A DNA stretch of 64,000 nt from contig NW_024040707.1 in NCBI RefSeq assembly GCF_014851395.1, positions 20,511,457 through 20,575,456 on the forward strand, written 5' to 3'. The stretch comes from Micropterus salmoides (lineage: Eukaryota > Chordata > Actinopteri > Centrarchiformes > Centrarchidae). Both the position numbers and the translations under genes were made by a program. Positions within the stretch are counted from its first letter, which is position 1. Each line of letters opens with the position of its first letter. The notes under the pieces are model-generated. The model saw nothing but the letters and a program-made list of their open reading frames with translations. It was not told where the DNA came from and did no database searches. This document shows positions 25,501 through 40,500 of this stretch, in pieces.

Positions 25501-28500
25501 AATGACTGCATTGTACGCGTCTCCCATGCAGCTCTAGTAACACCCATCGTTCAGCGTCAGTTTACAGACTCGTTTTTCCTCAGAAATGACAACATTAAAT
25601 AGCAACAGGGTGATGGCTAATGACCGAAAATGTGATAACACTTGGAAAGAAGTGAACCAATTCAGTTTCAGATGTTTGACTTTGAACATGTCAGGGGTTT
25701 ATCAGCTGGTAATACAAAAAGGAAAATGTCACCGCGTCACTCTAGTTGCTTTTGACTGATAGGACAAATTTTAATTGATGTTTAGGGATCTGCTCCAAGT
25801 GTTCCACTGTGTCCTGTCACTACATCATACATCATTGAACACAGATAGAACTAAAAATGACTCCGAGAGCACAGGCCCTTGCTCAAACTACCATGATTTT
25901 ATGAAGAATGCCTCAATTGCCCAGGAATATTAGGGAGGAACACAAGGAGGAATTCTGCAAAATCTTCCAGTAAGCAGACTCTTGGTCACTGAGTTATGGC
26001 CATTTATCATTAGTGTTGTACCACCTATATTGCAAATGCCATCAAGGTTTTGCAGGAATGTTTAGAGTTTTATGTGCACGTCCTCAAAATTTGATTGCAG
26101 TTTCACAAAGTGTTGAAGAGTTATGGTAGTCACTTATGGGATATTTGACTGGCAGCCAGTTATAGGAAAACAGAATGAAATATCAAAAAACAAATGAATA
26201 AAGTTTGGGGAAGATCATGTAAAATTTGTTGGAGGAATGGTAAAAATTATATTAGAGAAAAATTCTCTACATTATAGAAAAAACTGTTAAGGCAGAAATG
26301 GGTGAGACCAACACTCATAGATTTATTACAATGCAGGGAATCTGTGGGAGGGAAAATATGCTTCTACACCTCATGGTACAGGATTTATGAGCCACCAAGT
26401 GCCTTGTAACTGGCTGCATTGTGGTGCTATCCACAGTCAGACCTAATCACACTTTTTGGGTCATATACACCAAGTTTCATTGGAATCTGTAATATTTCTG
26501 TGTAACTGTTATTTATTGAAATATCCTGCTGACAAAAAAGACAGTCAGGGCTGAGCTAATGAAGGAACACTACGTTGTTGATTACTGCTTCTGTGGAGTA
26601 GCATCAGAACTGTTACCAAACATTTTGCCCTGTATTTCCCTGAATAACAGTTTGCTTGCCCTACACAGAGTTCCTGGAAGTTAACTCTTACATGTTTTCA
26701 GTATTTATTCAGAGATTTCTCAGAGGAACAAAGGGCTTTTAGGCACAGACTTCAGGGTCAGGATCTTGACTAAGCACGTCACAATGTGGCCACTGTTCGA
26801 AGGATCGCCACTCAAGCCCCCAAAGAATGTGTATATGAGATAATCCCCTGAAAGTGCAAAATTGTTGAAGCTTTTTTTTTCTCGAATTGGTGATTTGGCA
26901 CTTAGATAGGCCGTGATAATACTGGACTGAATTTGGGTCGGTGGTGACTTTCCTCTCATTGGTGCCTTCAGGAGCTGAATGGAGTCAGTGAACCGTCCAG
27001 AATGGGTCATTCAGTTGTGAATATTAAGTTGTGCCAGATGACTGGGAAGTTGTGTCGGCCACCAAGAAAGGAGCTTGCATGAATGCGTCACATGATGTCA
27101 CAAACCAAGATCTTGATTTTATACTTACATTGAAGCTGCAAAGCAAAAAGTAATTTTCAGAAATGAAAACTCCAATATGAGGAAGTGTCAGAATATCCAG
27201 GATTTTTAATTTATCATTTCATTGTATAATGGTATGAATTATTTTAACATCTGCTCAGATAAGTTTAGTCAGTTACATGACTTTACAGAAGCATGACCTT
27301 GTGAAGAAAATGTTGCAACAAACTCTCACTTTATATTAAAATTGCCATAACTCTGAAAGTAATAGCCACTGGTGCACAGCTCATTGTGTTATGTTTTATT
27401 AAGAGAGTGTAATATAAACCAGTGTATAGGTTTTCAACCCAGATCTGCAGCTTAGCTGGCTGTGTTCCCTCCTCCCTTGAGTCCCGTTGCCTCCAGGAGA
27501 AAAACTGGCACTGTAGAGCTATTCACATTTGGGCGTGTCCACATTAAGATTCAGGCTCCATGGGAAACCTGTAACCAGAGAGCACATTACCTGCCGCAGG
27601 TCGGCTACACCCGAGTGCCTGTGCAGAGCTCCAGCCGCCTCACTTCACTCTCACTGGCTCTTTTGTGGCATTCACACAGAGAGATGATTGAGTTGCATTC
27701 AAGGCTCTGTGACTCCCAACCCCCTCTTCAGAGGAGCACTTACGGCCTGTCAAGGGTGTGATCACTCTGCTGGGCAGTTGAGACTGCGTAGGGCACAAAC
27801 AAATGTTGTTGCCTGGCAGGGAAACTGAGAGGTTGTCCTGTGTGAGCAGGGTGTTTGGGGAGTGAGGGCCCCTGAGGCCTGGGTTTCCTTTAAGGGTCTT
27901 CAAGGCTTCCAAGAACAGTCCCCAGTCTGTGGTGGAGGTGGCTTGCATCAACAAGCCGAGGAGCTTGTAGGGCAGGACAAACAGAAGTGTGCCCACTGTT
28001 TCAGACCATGAGCAGATTGTCCATTGATTATTCCTGGTCTATGGAATTAAGAGAGCCACTCACCAGCGTAATTAAAGTCATTGCTTGACTCAGATTTGCA
28101 TGCATCAAATACCTTCACCTATTTGGCTGCAATTTGTGTTTGTCTCTGTTGGATATTTCTGTCAGACATCAATAAGGCCTGAAGCTGCCTTCTAACCTGC
28201 CATGAAGGGGTCCTGTGGTGGTGGTGGTTGTTGTTAAAAGGCCTCTGGCAAGCACAGAGATTTTGAATAGGCTAGTTTGAAATCAGTCCATAGCCTACTG
28301 CTCGCATATTCAGGTAGTTGGTACAAGTGGTGCATTTTGCATATTCAGTATTTTTGTTTTCACAGTTTGAACTGTTCAAATGTTCCAAACTCTTCTTTTT
28401 TTGCCAGCTCCCTGGAAACACCTCAAGGTCTAAGCACAGACACTCCCTTCTCCTTTCTTCAGCGTACTGCTGCAGCTTATGGGACAAATATGAATAACAA

Positions 28501-31500
28501 CCTGGCAACAGAGAGGCTTTATTTAGTCTCAAACAGTAATAAGACAGCCGCACACCTGTGCTGCTACTTACGTTGCCTGTGATTGGCAGGTTTTCTACAA
28601 ATTTTTTATTTAATTACAGTTCTGGGTTATCAAACATTTGCATCAGAGCATAGACTGGTTATTCAGTGTTTTTTTTAATTTTTTTTATCAAAGTTAAACA
28701 TCCACCAGCTGCTCAGTATGTGATTTAAGATTTGTACATGTTAACATTTATTTAAACAGTTTTCACACAGTTTGCAGTCAGTATGATAGTTTATTAGTTT
28801 GTAGGTTTTCGAAATGCATACTATATGACGTAATCTTCCATGTAAGTCACCGGGTATTAAAATGGTTGCAAATAGATACTTGAATGATTAGTGTTGCTTA
28901 ATGGTTGCTCTGCCTTACTGCGGGGTGTAGTGGGCTTTGCATTGGCTTGTAATCAAAGAAGATGAAGGCTTGTAGGTTGTTGGATATCAAATGTGAAATA
29001 TGAGCTAAATCGATGAAGCAAAGCATTGCAGGCACTGACACTTGGCTGCACCATCATCATTACACAACATGCCCTCAGAGGTTCCCAGGCATTATCAGGC
29101 TTCATCTGATAATTACAGACTGATCATCTGCTGCAGTGATGCTGCTACAATCCGGACAGCTGTGGTGTATTTCTCTGGTTCTCCCAGGGTGAGCAGTAGC
29201 CTGCAAACAGTCTGGGATCGTCGTATTTGGTTTAATCCGTGGCAGTAGTAGGAGGTTATACAGTAGCTGGACACGTGCAAAGCTTTTGGCAAGCTTTGGG
29301 GAGGCAGAATGTTTTTTATTCCCCCTCCATGAAGAAGCGACATCATAGCAGCGGTGTGGTGGGAGAGTGTGTGTACAGGCATCCTGTTGGATCTCAGGAT
29401 TAGCAGGACCTTTTGTGGCCCTATCATTCTCACAGGAAGTATTTTATCACGGTTAATAGGTCAAACTGTATAGGTTAGGCTTCAATAAAAGAGCTACACC
29501 ACCGTAAAGGGCCTTTTGTCTTTGTGCCCATGTGAATGGTCCGTATGTTACCCCATTCTTTGGGGGTCATAAAAGAAGTCTGTGATGGCATCACACTGTT
29601 GAAAATGTGCCTCCACAGAAAATGTGGTAATCCTAAAGTTTGCTTTGGAGTTTCATATTCTTGATCTTAGGCGTTGTTATATAAGTGATAAATCAATTGC
29701 CAGACAAACACAAACGTTGAGAATCACACCTGATGACAACAAATGGTTTTATTTTACAGAGGACTTGACTTTAAAGTAAGAAGTAGACACAGCCGCCGTC
29801 CATAATAGGTACACCTAGCTAAATTGTATTATGTTATACTGACTGTTTTTTGTTCACACCATTTATAGCTATGTGGGTAGGCCACAGACTGCATCCTCCA
29901 AAATGACCATACAAGTTAATCAACATGGCTCTTACAGCTTCAACAAAAATGCAACATTATAACTTTCATGAAGGTAGGATTTATTGCGCAACTCTTGTAT
30001 TATGCTGCTTTAGTTTTAGTTAGGTGTACCACCTAACTTGTAAGAGGCAACTTGTACTTACATTTATCAGCATATCAATATATGTCTTCCTCTATACTTC
30101 ACAGGCAAAAACCAAGACAGAACTGCAGGTTGAGAACCAATCTGCACCCATTTCTAGACATGACGACCTGCATTATTTTAAGAACCAATTTGTTTGAAAG
30201 CATTTATGGTCTCTTAACCCAGTCTGGTTCAAAACTGTGTGCGGTGCAAGTGGGAGACATATTGCTGATCAGTAGATGGCTTGGCACGGCAAAAATTGGC
30301 ATACTCTGTCATACAAAGTATTTTATCCTTGCCCACCCGTGTCAGAAGTCAGACAGTTTTTCTCTGTATCCAAAAATGTTCTCTCTCTGTTTATTATTTG
30401 GAGACCCTAAAAGTGGATTTCAGTTGTTGGTGGTACAATTTTACGTGATTCGTTGGTTCATGCTCATTGTTATACATGTATTATAAAAACTTGGCAATGA
30501 TTTGTTTTTGGCAGCATTAGTTGCTTTGTTTGATGTCTTGATCGTTGCCTGACCTTGTGAGTGAATGAAAGACACCCATCCCATTACAGGATTAAATGTC
30601 ATTGGCTTTATTTGCTGCGTAACAGGATTGCAGACCAGGTACTGTGTTCTATGTGGGTCCAGTAGCCTGCCATCTGTGCATGTATAAGAACGGCTTGATA
30701 TGTGCGTTTGTCTGAAGCTTCTGACGTTCATTCTTTGCCTGTGTCTGCCAGAATTGGGCTTCTTTTCTTTTTTTGGTATACAGTATGGTTTATTTGCTGT
30801 TTACACATGGTATTAAAATGCATCTTGGTTGATCCAATCACAAATGGGCAGCTCCACGTACATCATTTTCATTTGTAAAGACCAAATGCTTTGTCGTTGT
30901 TTTTAACTTGAATTTGATGAATTTACTGTTTATGAGACCACAAGTGAGACAAGAATTAGGTTGGAAATAGGGCTGAACAATTAATGGAAATATTATCGAA
31001 ATTGCAATATGGCCAATATCCAAATCGCAGGAGCTTCAATTTGTTGATAAAGGTACAATGTGTCACAACATAACACTAGAAATGAAACATTGTGGGGCTA
31101 CAGAAGTGCCCCATCCTACAAGTCATATTCTCCAGACAGGTTACATGCATTTTTGGTTCATCATCATTTTTAATTTTTTTTTTTTTTCATTGAAACAAAA
31201 ATGCAAAGATTAGCATTCCCACTAAAAACGTGACTCAAGCCACAATGATTTTTTTTTTTGCACATCATTCAGTCCTAGTTGGAAAAGCTATTCTTCTGGA
31301 GCAGAGTTTTAATGAACAAAAACACAACTTCAAACTTAATTCACAAATTTTGGTGAAACTGAATCATATTTTATGGAGAAAACCTTTTGTGGTTTTCCCT
31401 CTGATGTTCTTCCAGCTGCTCTGTTATTTATGGAAGTTCCTGTTTGGCAGATAGCTTCACTTGTTGCTAGGGTAACCGCTAACTGTACTTGCCGTTAGCT

Positions 31501-34500
31501 AGTTAGCTGTGCAGCTAGCAGGCCTATTAGCTTGATAGCTTAAATTAAAAGTTAAGTTTCCTCCTCTCTGTGGTCCAAAGCTCCTATGCTAGCACCCATA
31601 CTCCCCTGGTTCTCGAACTCCCACTCCGTACACTGGACACGCGTGTGCCGGTGTAAACATGAAGCAGATGTTCTACTCCGCATCTGCAAAAGAATACAGA
31701 CGAAGGACTACACGAGAAATTTCTTCTGCATGGACCAACATGAGCTGGAACCCGTTTTATGGACGGGAGGTGCAAACGTAGCAAAAGGTCTCCATTTTAA
31801 AATGAACACGTAGTAGTGTGGATAGCCCCTGAGAGCTATCCACTTGTGCTTGGATCACCTGAGACACAGGTTAATGCCAGGTGTAAACAGGGCCATAGAT
31901 GCTGGTAAAAACTTTATTGCTTGTTTATAATTTTATTTTTTTAAAGGATGTGGTTTATTGTGTGTCGACCTGGGATGACACTGCCTGATTCTGGATCTAT
32001 TATTTAGCAAGAGGCAAATAGCAGCCCATTATATTTGTGTATTTATATCCTAACTCTCCATCTAATATTTATGTTGAAACAAATGGTTTCTCTTTGCTAG
32101 AAATAGAATGGTGGGTCACTGTTATCTATTTTTGTAGTTTGGTTGCACTGATCTGTAGCCTGCTCTTTTCTGTTTACCTTCCTTTAATCAGTCTTCACCT
32201 TAGCAGGAAAATGACTAATGATGCACATTACTTATTGTTTGTTCCTTAAAGACATCATATTATCGTTTAGTGTCTTTAAAATGACCCCCAAATGGTACCA
32301 GAGCATTGTCTTTTTTTCTTTTCAGCAATTAAATTCGATATACACATATGGCAGTTGTAATGGTAATGTTTCCTCTTCTACAGTGATGGCACAGCATGTT
32401 TTGGGCGTCACCCCTAAGACTTCACGACAGGAAACCCCTGTTAATATGACCTCAGAATCATTACAGATACGACTGTTCATGTTTGCCTTTTGTGTCTTCA
32501 TTTTACAGCTTCTGACATTTATCTGTAGACATTAATGTGAAAAATAGGCAACATGAGAAACCTCCTCCCTTCTGAGGTACATTTTATTTGCACATTAAAA
32601 TCCAAAAAGAAACGTCTCCTCATTAGCTTAAAAGGACTAGTTTGCATCACTAATTAGCTTTACTAACCTCAGCTCCTCCGGTCAACTCCGTCCTTTCTTT
32701 TCCAAAACCGCTTTTTCAGACTGAAAAATAATTGAATCAGTCTGTACAGGACAGAGCTGCAGGCTACACCACTTTAGTCTAAGTTTGTACCTGATGTTCT
32801 CAACATTGGACAAGTAGGCAGTAATAAAATACAGCTTCCAGTTAGTTTCTATAAATTGAGCTAATGTTACATAGCAGCTATGTAGCTGCTATAGAAGCTT
32901 TCCTGCTCAGCTGCGCAGTCTGAAGGGGAGGGGAGATGTTTCTTGGTCTTTTCTTGGTCTTGAGAAGCTGACACACTGTAACAGACACCGTACATTTACT
33001 GCCATTCACTCCGTTCGCGTTCACCGTCACTTTCTTCGGACAATCAAACACTCGCTACGCACCTCCTGATTCAGAGTTACGCTGCTCTTATGACACCATC
33101 TGTCACGTATGTTCTGCAAAGAACGAGAAGAGAAAGCGAGCCGAGCATCGAGGGCTGCCATGCTCTCACAGTGTGCGTGTGAAAACATTTGTAGCGCATA
33201 GTTTAATGATTGTGGGAAATTTTAGTAGCGGCGGTCGTGATTGCATATAGAGGAAACACTGAATGGGGGCAGATCTTCACAGGATTATTGTGCTCCTCTC
33301 ATATTTAAACGTTCTTTCCACATTGTTGGTCCACTTTTGACAGTGATATCTTTTGACAATCCTCATTTAGAACTGAAACAATCCACTGATTAGTTGATAA
33401 ACAGAAAATTCATTTTCATAATTGATTAATTGTTTAAGTCATTAATCGAGCAAAAATGCCACTCAATCTGTTTTCATTGTAAATTTTAGGATTTTCTGTT
33501 TTATATAATTTTAAACTGAATATCTTTTGAGTTTTGGACTGTTGGTCAGACAAATATAAATATCAAAAATAAATATCAAAATAAAATATTCCATGACAAT
33601 TATTTAGACAAGACATTGTCAGTTGACAGTGGATACAGCACACACAACACTTGCGCTTTTCAAGCATTTTCCGCAGCATGACAGTGAGGTCCGTCAATGT
33701 TTATCAGTTTACTGTTGATTAATTGTTTCAAGTCAAGCATTTCCTCCTTAATTTTTTATTTTTTTTTACATGAGCAAAGGACTGAGTCTGCAGATTGTAA
33801 TTGGGCCATGAGTGAGTGTGCATTGCAATAATTAATTCAAATTGAGAACATGGCAGTCTTCCACACTAAACATCCTCGGTGCTGCAGCAGCGGGCTTCTC
33901 TAAGACCGCTTCAAACATTTCAAAGCCCCTTTCCTAATCTCATTCCTTCCTAAATCTAGAGCCACCCCTCCTGAAAAAAATAAACTAGTACCCCCCACCT
34001 ACAAGAAGGATCTAGAGAGTCTCTCCCCTAATGGTTGTAGACATCTTATTGTAGAGGTAGTACAGTCAATTTCCAAGAATTATGGTCTCTGTATTTGTGC
34101 AAATCACATCTTTGTTGCTCTGTGTCAAATGTTCTCTGCCAAGCAAGTCACGGCACAACAAATGTTCTTCCCATTCACTGCAGGCTTGCAGGGGGATGAT
34201 GAAGCCGTCTTGTCAAAAGGGCCTTGTTGGCAATTTCACACAATGTATGTGAGAATTTCACAGTTTGAATAAAATCGTGTTTTAGATTTCATTTCATGAG
34301 AGGTGTGTGTGAGTGAAAGGGGCTTCCATTTAAACGCCGATGCACAGTGGTGGTGCAGTTTGCTTTTGAATGTGTCAATGGTGTCTTTTGTCCTCATACC
34401 TACAAACCTAACTGTGTCACGTTTTTCTGCTCTGCAGTTTGCTATCTGCGAGAATATCTGCATTAGGTCTTCTTTGAATTGATTTTTGCTAATTGGTCTC

Positions 34501-37500
34501 TTCTGTCAGACTTTGCTTGTCTTAACAGCTCAAAGTTGATTGGCTGTGACGGACTTGTCTGACTTCCAAAATACCACATTTAGTTTTCCTGTGCCAGCAG
34601 GTATTTAACTGGTGTGCTTGTTTAAAGTGGATGAAATGCACTTTCTAAAGTAACTCTTTTTCAAATTGCTTTTTAAAAACTTGCTCATTAGTCAAGGTGG
34701 AGATGCATGTTAGACAAATATACCTAGTGCTTTTTAGATTAAAGGAAATCTCATTTAACCAGACCAGACAGGAAGGTCACAGACAGACTTGGTTAGTTTA
34801 TCTGTAATTGGTCAGGATAAGACCGAAAATGTTTTGCATAAAGCTGCAGGAGCTTTGAGAGTATAGATGATTAATGTTGGACCATTTAGTGTCGGCAGTG
34901 GTTTAGTGCACCTCAGTACTGAAGGCCATGGACAAATGTGAGGCCCACATGTGACCTGGCCAACAGTAACTGACTCTGTGGAAGCTAAAGCAGATTATTG
35001 TAGTAGTCTGGCCTGGCAATCTGTCTAAAGACACCCACTTCACTTCAGGCCACGAGACGCTCCGCTAAGACGATTTATTGGGCTTGATCAATACCAAATG
35101 CCTGGCAAACCGAGCAACTTGTTCTTACTAAGCACTTCTTCTGTAGCACAAGATTTAAACAGAGATGTAAAGTGATATCAAATCATTGTGCAGTTCTGCA
35201 ATATGTGTAATAGATTTAGTGAAAAAGTCTTCATTTTGGCAAAGCCCCCACTTAAAATAGAACTTTTTGTGTAACTTTTGAATCATCTTGTCATAACAGA
35301 GTTTGTTTTGTTTTTTTGACAAATGTGGTTTGTCTCTCTCTGTCTCGATAGATAGATAATTGCAATGACAAGCAAATATATTTCAGCCAAGGAACTAGCA
35401 ATTGTAAAATAACGCCATTATTTAATGCTGCAGGTGACACATATTATTTATTAAGCCATAAGGTATAGAGGAAGAATGTTTACTTTGTGCATTGAAAGCA
35501 TGTGTACTTCAGTCTGAGGATAACTCTGTAAGAAAAAAATGTTTGGTGGGTTACATTCATTCATTACAGAGCCCACAATGCACCAATCCTGTGCAAGTAG
35601 CTTGTAATTAATTTTCATTGATCGTGTAATCACTGAGAATTACACAAAATTCTGTAAAGACACAACGCAAGTCATTTGCTTCGCTGAAATTAGATTTGGC
35701 AGACTGACATTTAAAGTCGTCTGAAAACATCCTCATCATGTATTTATGCTTGTGTCGGTTTTCTTTTATCCGGTTACTGTTTGAAGCTCATAATATAATT
35801 ATTAGCACAGATTGTGTTATTGAACATCAGGCGTCTTCCCATTAGTCAGATGATGAATGTGTGCCATGTAGGCTTTCTGCAGCATGACACGGTTGTGGAT
35901 TGAATTTCACTATGCAAAACATATTGTAAGTAGGACTTAAATGTAAAGTGAAGATTGTTTTACTGCCATTAATTATGGGTGTATTATGTAACATAAGGAA
36001 CTTTTTGGATCAGCTGAGGAGAACTGACTAATAAAAGTTTTTGTAATATTTAGGTGTTTAATGAAAGATGTGTATCACTTTGATTTTCAGACATTAAATT
36101 ACGCAACATTGCAGGCCATATATTCAGTTGTGAGAGTATTAAGACCGCGCAGGTGCCAAAAAGGCTTTTTTCTGGCAGCCTCTGCAAATACTTGAATGGC
36201 ACCCACATTTTGCAGCAGAGACACAGTAATTAATCTACTGTCTGTTTAAATAATGTTGCTTGTTGAGATGAATGTTGTGCTCAGAATGTGTCATTGTGCC
36301 CTGGTAATTGGATAAACGTGGGTGGGAGGATGTGCTTCACATAGTAATGAAGCCAGTAATATTGAGCAATTTTAACCACCGTTTCTCTTTCAGACAACAG
36401 AAGAAGAGTCTGGCACATGATATACTTATTACACGGTGGTGCTAATAATAAATAAAGGCCTAATACATATTTGAGTAACTGCCTGTTTTGTCTGACAAAG
36501 CTCAAATCTGACAATAATTGCAGTTTAGTTTTATGGCATAGTTTTTTGTATCTAATAAAACGTGTCTATCAGTGTGCATTTATACAAAAATAAAGCATTG
36601 TGCTCTTGGATTAGTGATAGACTAGTCTGCCAACTGATATAATGACCAATATTTGGTATTTTGAGATGATCAGCATTGGCCGATACCCCCACTCACGAGG
36701 CCGAGATAACATCCTAAAAGAAAGCACATCTAACCTTAAACCATTACAGGTTACCATTAAATATATTATTATTATTATTATTATACTGTTGGGTAGTTGA
36801 ATGACGTCACTTCGGACAAACTGTACCCCATTCTCCCGTAAACACCAGTCACGTTCTGTAATCTACAGCATAACCCAATGTATTTTTCGATTTCATTAAT
36901 TAATAAAAAATACATCTAAAACGCCACGATACTGGCTAAAATAACCATGTATATTAGATTGTACTGTGCATGGAAAAATGGAATTATACGTGAGTTAGTA
37001 CTTAGTTTTGATATCGGCTATATATTGGCCATTGGGTGCCCTGCTCTCAAAATAATGGCAACTGCATCATTGAAAAACCCATATCGGTTTGTGCTCCTTG
37101 GGATTTCCTACTAAAATAGCATGAATAAGTTGGAAATATGATTTGCTCATGGGTGGCTTTTGGTAGTATGATAAATGGGCCTTTAAAATAACAAGCATAG
37201 CTGTTGGAGGCTCTTTTATTTTAGAAGCTCGGCAGGGCAACCTTTTCCTGCAGTGGTATAATTAAGAGGAGAAAGTACTCATTAGACATGTAATTGATGT
37301 TTGACTTATTTGCTAAAAGTCTTATATTTATGTCAGACGTCCTCACACAGAATGCCAGCATTAATCAAGACTTTAGCCATCAGTTGTAGCTTTGTTTATA
37401 TTTTGTTTTTAAGAATAATAATAACAGACTTTTACAGCTTATTTCCCACTGCCTGAGATCTGAAATGGAAATATTCCTTCAGAAATCAAAACGTAAGCTT

Positions 37501-40500
37501 CCATATAACTACTGTCAAGTTATGATGCTTTATAAATCATTAAATTGATTATTGTTAACCCCACATGGATTATTTATGTAACAGTTTCCTACATTACATT
37601 TGGGCCACATACCTGTTGTACTGTGGCCAATTTCTTGCCCGTTGATTGTTTAGGCTACTGCTGCAGTTCATTGTTAGCATGGATTAGCTTGAATGCATGC
37701 TATGGCCACATTGGATATATCAGACTGTTCACTGTGATGAAATGACCTTCTGAAAAAGGATGGTGGGGATTAGGTGAGGGCAGAGGGGCAGCATCTCTGA
37801 ACAGAATAGATGATTTAAACAAGCTCTGGATTTCTTATTAGCTTCAAAAAACAAAATATTGCCTGTTCTCCTTTGAGAAAATACTTGCAGACTTTCAAAG
37901 GTTTGACTCAATCATTATGACTGAAGAGTAAAAAATAATGGAGCTGCTTGTAAATAGGTCTTGCGTAAAGCAATTATGCAATAGTTGCAGTGTGTAGCTG
38001 TGATTGACTTGGTGGCGCAATGGATAAGATGCCTACCTTTGGTGTGAGAGACCTGGGTTCAATCCCCCACTGTGACCCATCCACCATTGTGTCCCTGAGC
38101 AAGACACTTAACCCCTAGTTGCTCCAGAGGTGTGCGACCTCTGACATGTATAGCAATTGTAAGTCACTTTGGATAAAAGCGTCAGCTAAATGTAGATCTT
38201 TTATCTATTTTTTTTTATATATGCCTGAACTAAAACATTTCAAAATAAAGCCAAAGAGTTGTCATTTGCTGTGTAGTAAATGTGCCTGGTCCGCTTACTT
38301 CCCCCTGTTTCTGTCCCCCTCAGCGCGCTGTCTGCCAGAGCTGGCGTCACCTTTGCAGATCAGTAGCACAGAATGCCATCCTCTCCCCTTTGCTCTGGAG
38401 TGAGCACATGTTGGCTGTAAGAGAGCCGCATCTCCCCTGCGTCAATGCTGTTTTCAAAGCCAGCCCAAATATGTCACTCACTGCAGCTTTTTCTATAGCC
38501 GCAAGCTACAACACAGTCCTGTCTGCAGCTGGGATGCTTTCCAGGCCGACCAGCACACAAAGCTGTAAACGGCCCAGCTACAGCTACACAAACCGGCCAG
38601 AAAGTCAAAGCCAGAGCCTTTATCATCTTTGTGATACCCCTGTCAAAGCACATTAACTGATACGGGTTGTGGTTCTGTCTGTCTCTTGGTGTAGAAATTG
38701 CTATCATAAAATCATCTTGAACGAATTTGTCTTCAGTTTGGATAAATATACAAGCAATATAACTTGTATTTAGGATGGAATGATGTGGAATGATGTGATT
38801 CTGATTTGTAGTTTTGTCTGAAACCCTGCACATACTTGGTCCTCACGGTACTTCTAAAAATAATTTTAAAAGCATCCAAAACCTCATTAAAAATGTACTT
38901 TAGCTGCATTAGGGGAGAAGATAAAAGCCAAACTAGCAATTTGAGAAAACACAAATGAAATCTGATTATTAAAGGCACGCAAAAAAAAAGATCAAAATTT
39001 CTAATTAGTGCTGGTGAGGTAAAAATAATTTGCCTATCAAGACATCTCACCTGAGGACAGAAATGATTTGTAAAGACCTTTCTTTTTTTTATAGACACTG
39101 ACATTCCCTCTCTCTGTTTCTCATAGTCAATAAGCACAAACCATGGATCGAGACGACGTACCACGGGATCATAACGGAAAATGATGACAAAGTACTTCTG
39201 GACCCCCCTCTAATTGCATTGGACAAGGATGCTCCTCTACGCTACGCAGGTGAGAGAGGAGGTTTAATGCTGTTGCTGCTTTTCTTTTACTCCCTCAGCT
39301 TCACATTACTTGGAATTACTCTCCTCTCCTTTTCACTAAATAAAAGTACTCTGGGCCGTTAAAGCTTTGAGATTGTGTTACACGGATGCAGAAAAACCGT
39401 TCATGTGTGAAAAGGACATAAAATATCTGTAGTCACTTTTCTTATGGATTATTTATAAACTGAACTAATTATTATTATTATTATTATTCAAAAACAGCTT
39501 TACTCAACATGGAAGTACAACCCTAAATCTAGTCTCAGCATATCATGTCATGGTTAATACTCTCTTCACTGTTTTTTATAACTGTCAAGTCTTTCTGTAC
39601 AATAGGTTATATTTTAGATTACTTGTGCACTTGTATGAATCAATTGTTCAGTGACTCGGTCCTGAAGGAGGGATTAACTTCTGATCATTGTTGAATAATC
39701 ATTTCATGCACTTCTGGTAGCAGGCGATGTGACTCAGTGCATTATATATTTTTTTGACCTGCCTGTCATATGGACATACAGCTGGCTACCACATCCTCCA
39801 GATTGGCTCTTTTGATATTCAGATGAAAATACTCTTTCATGTTTTTAGTTTTTTTCCCCTCCCAGTGGAGAGGCACAATTAGTGTGCTTTATGTACCACG
39901 GCAGCATTAGCTCTGGGGGGTTTTAATCACATCAGGATTGACTTTGGCCAGGATTCAAAGCACCACAGCACTGGAAATGATTTCCCACCATTTCACATCA
40001 CATGAGCTGTGTGATCTTTTGTCTGCTACTCCCTTCACACTCAGCGCCCTCACTCCACTTGAAATGGCCTATTTTTTTTACTATCTCAGATTTAACTCCT
40101 GATTTAGCAAGTGAGTCCTTAACATCTACATGCCTGTCAGAGGTGATACCAAATAATATTCTTCAAGTTATGTGAAATGCTATGGTTCTCGAGCTGATTG
40201 TCGGCCTGGCAGCAGACAGTTTTTAAAGTGGACAAACTTCAGCAAGAGGCCTATCCATTCTGTGGGGCAGAGAATTGCATAGTACGCCATTCTCTGCATG
40301 ATGTGTGGCTCCTTTCACAGTAAATTAGCGTTGTATACAGAGCATGGTGCTCCCACTTCTTTAAAGCTGGGGCTCCCTTTTTTGATGAGCAGTGCTTTGC
40401 AAACAGACTGCGTGTCCCTGCGAACTAGCTCTCTCTCTCGAGACAGGGCGAGCAATCTGGCTTCACGTGGCAGCAGGGGTGACTCCTTCTAGTCCGGTCC

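Larger units (their letters stand above)
22527..39126 (+). other. clstn1: clstn1 intron 1 (16.6 kb)
   Basis: By far the largest intron of the gene. It holds the MITEs at 30968 and about 31590, a CpG-rich repeat-like block at 32890-33260, a SINE at 38008 and several microsatellites (for example (TG)n at 23934-23952). The open frames within it, some over 100 codons, lack family motifs and are not flanked by convincing in-phase splice sites. Large first introns often carry enhancers, but none can be named from the sequence. Confidence 0.85.

Noticed and set aside
30052..30486. 144-codon frame in clstn1 intron 1
   Set aside because: No similarity I can recognise, no in-phase splice sites to clstn1, low-complexity segments.
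38008..38090. tRNA gene candidate
   Set aside because: A- and B-box-like text is present, but the rest is the body and tail of a teleost SINE and the cloverleaf cannot form.
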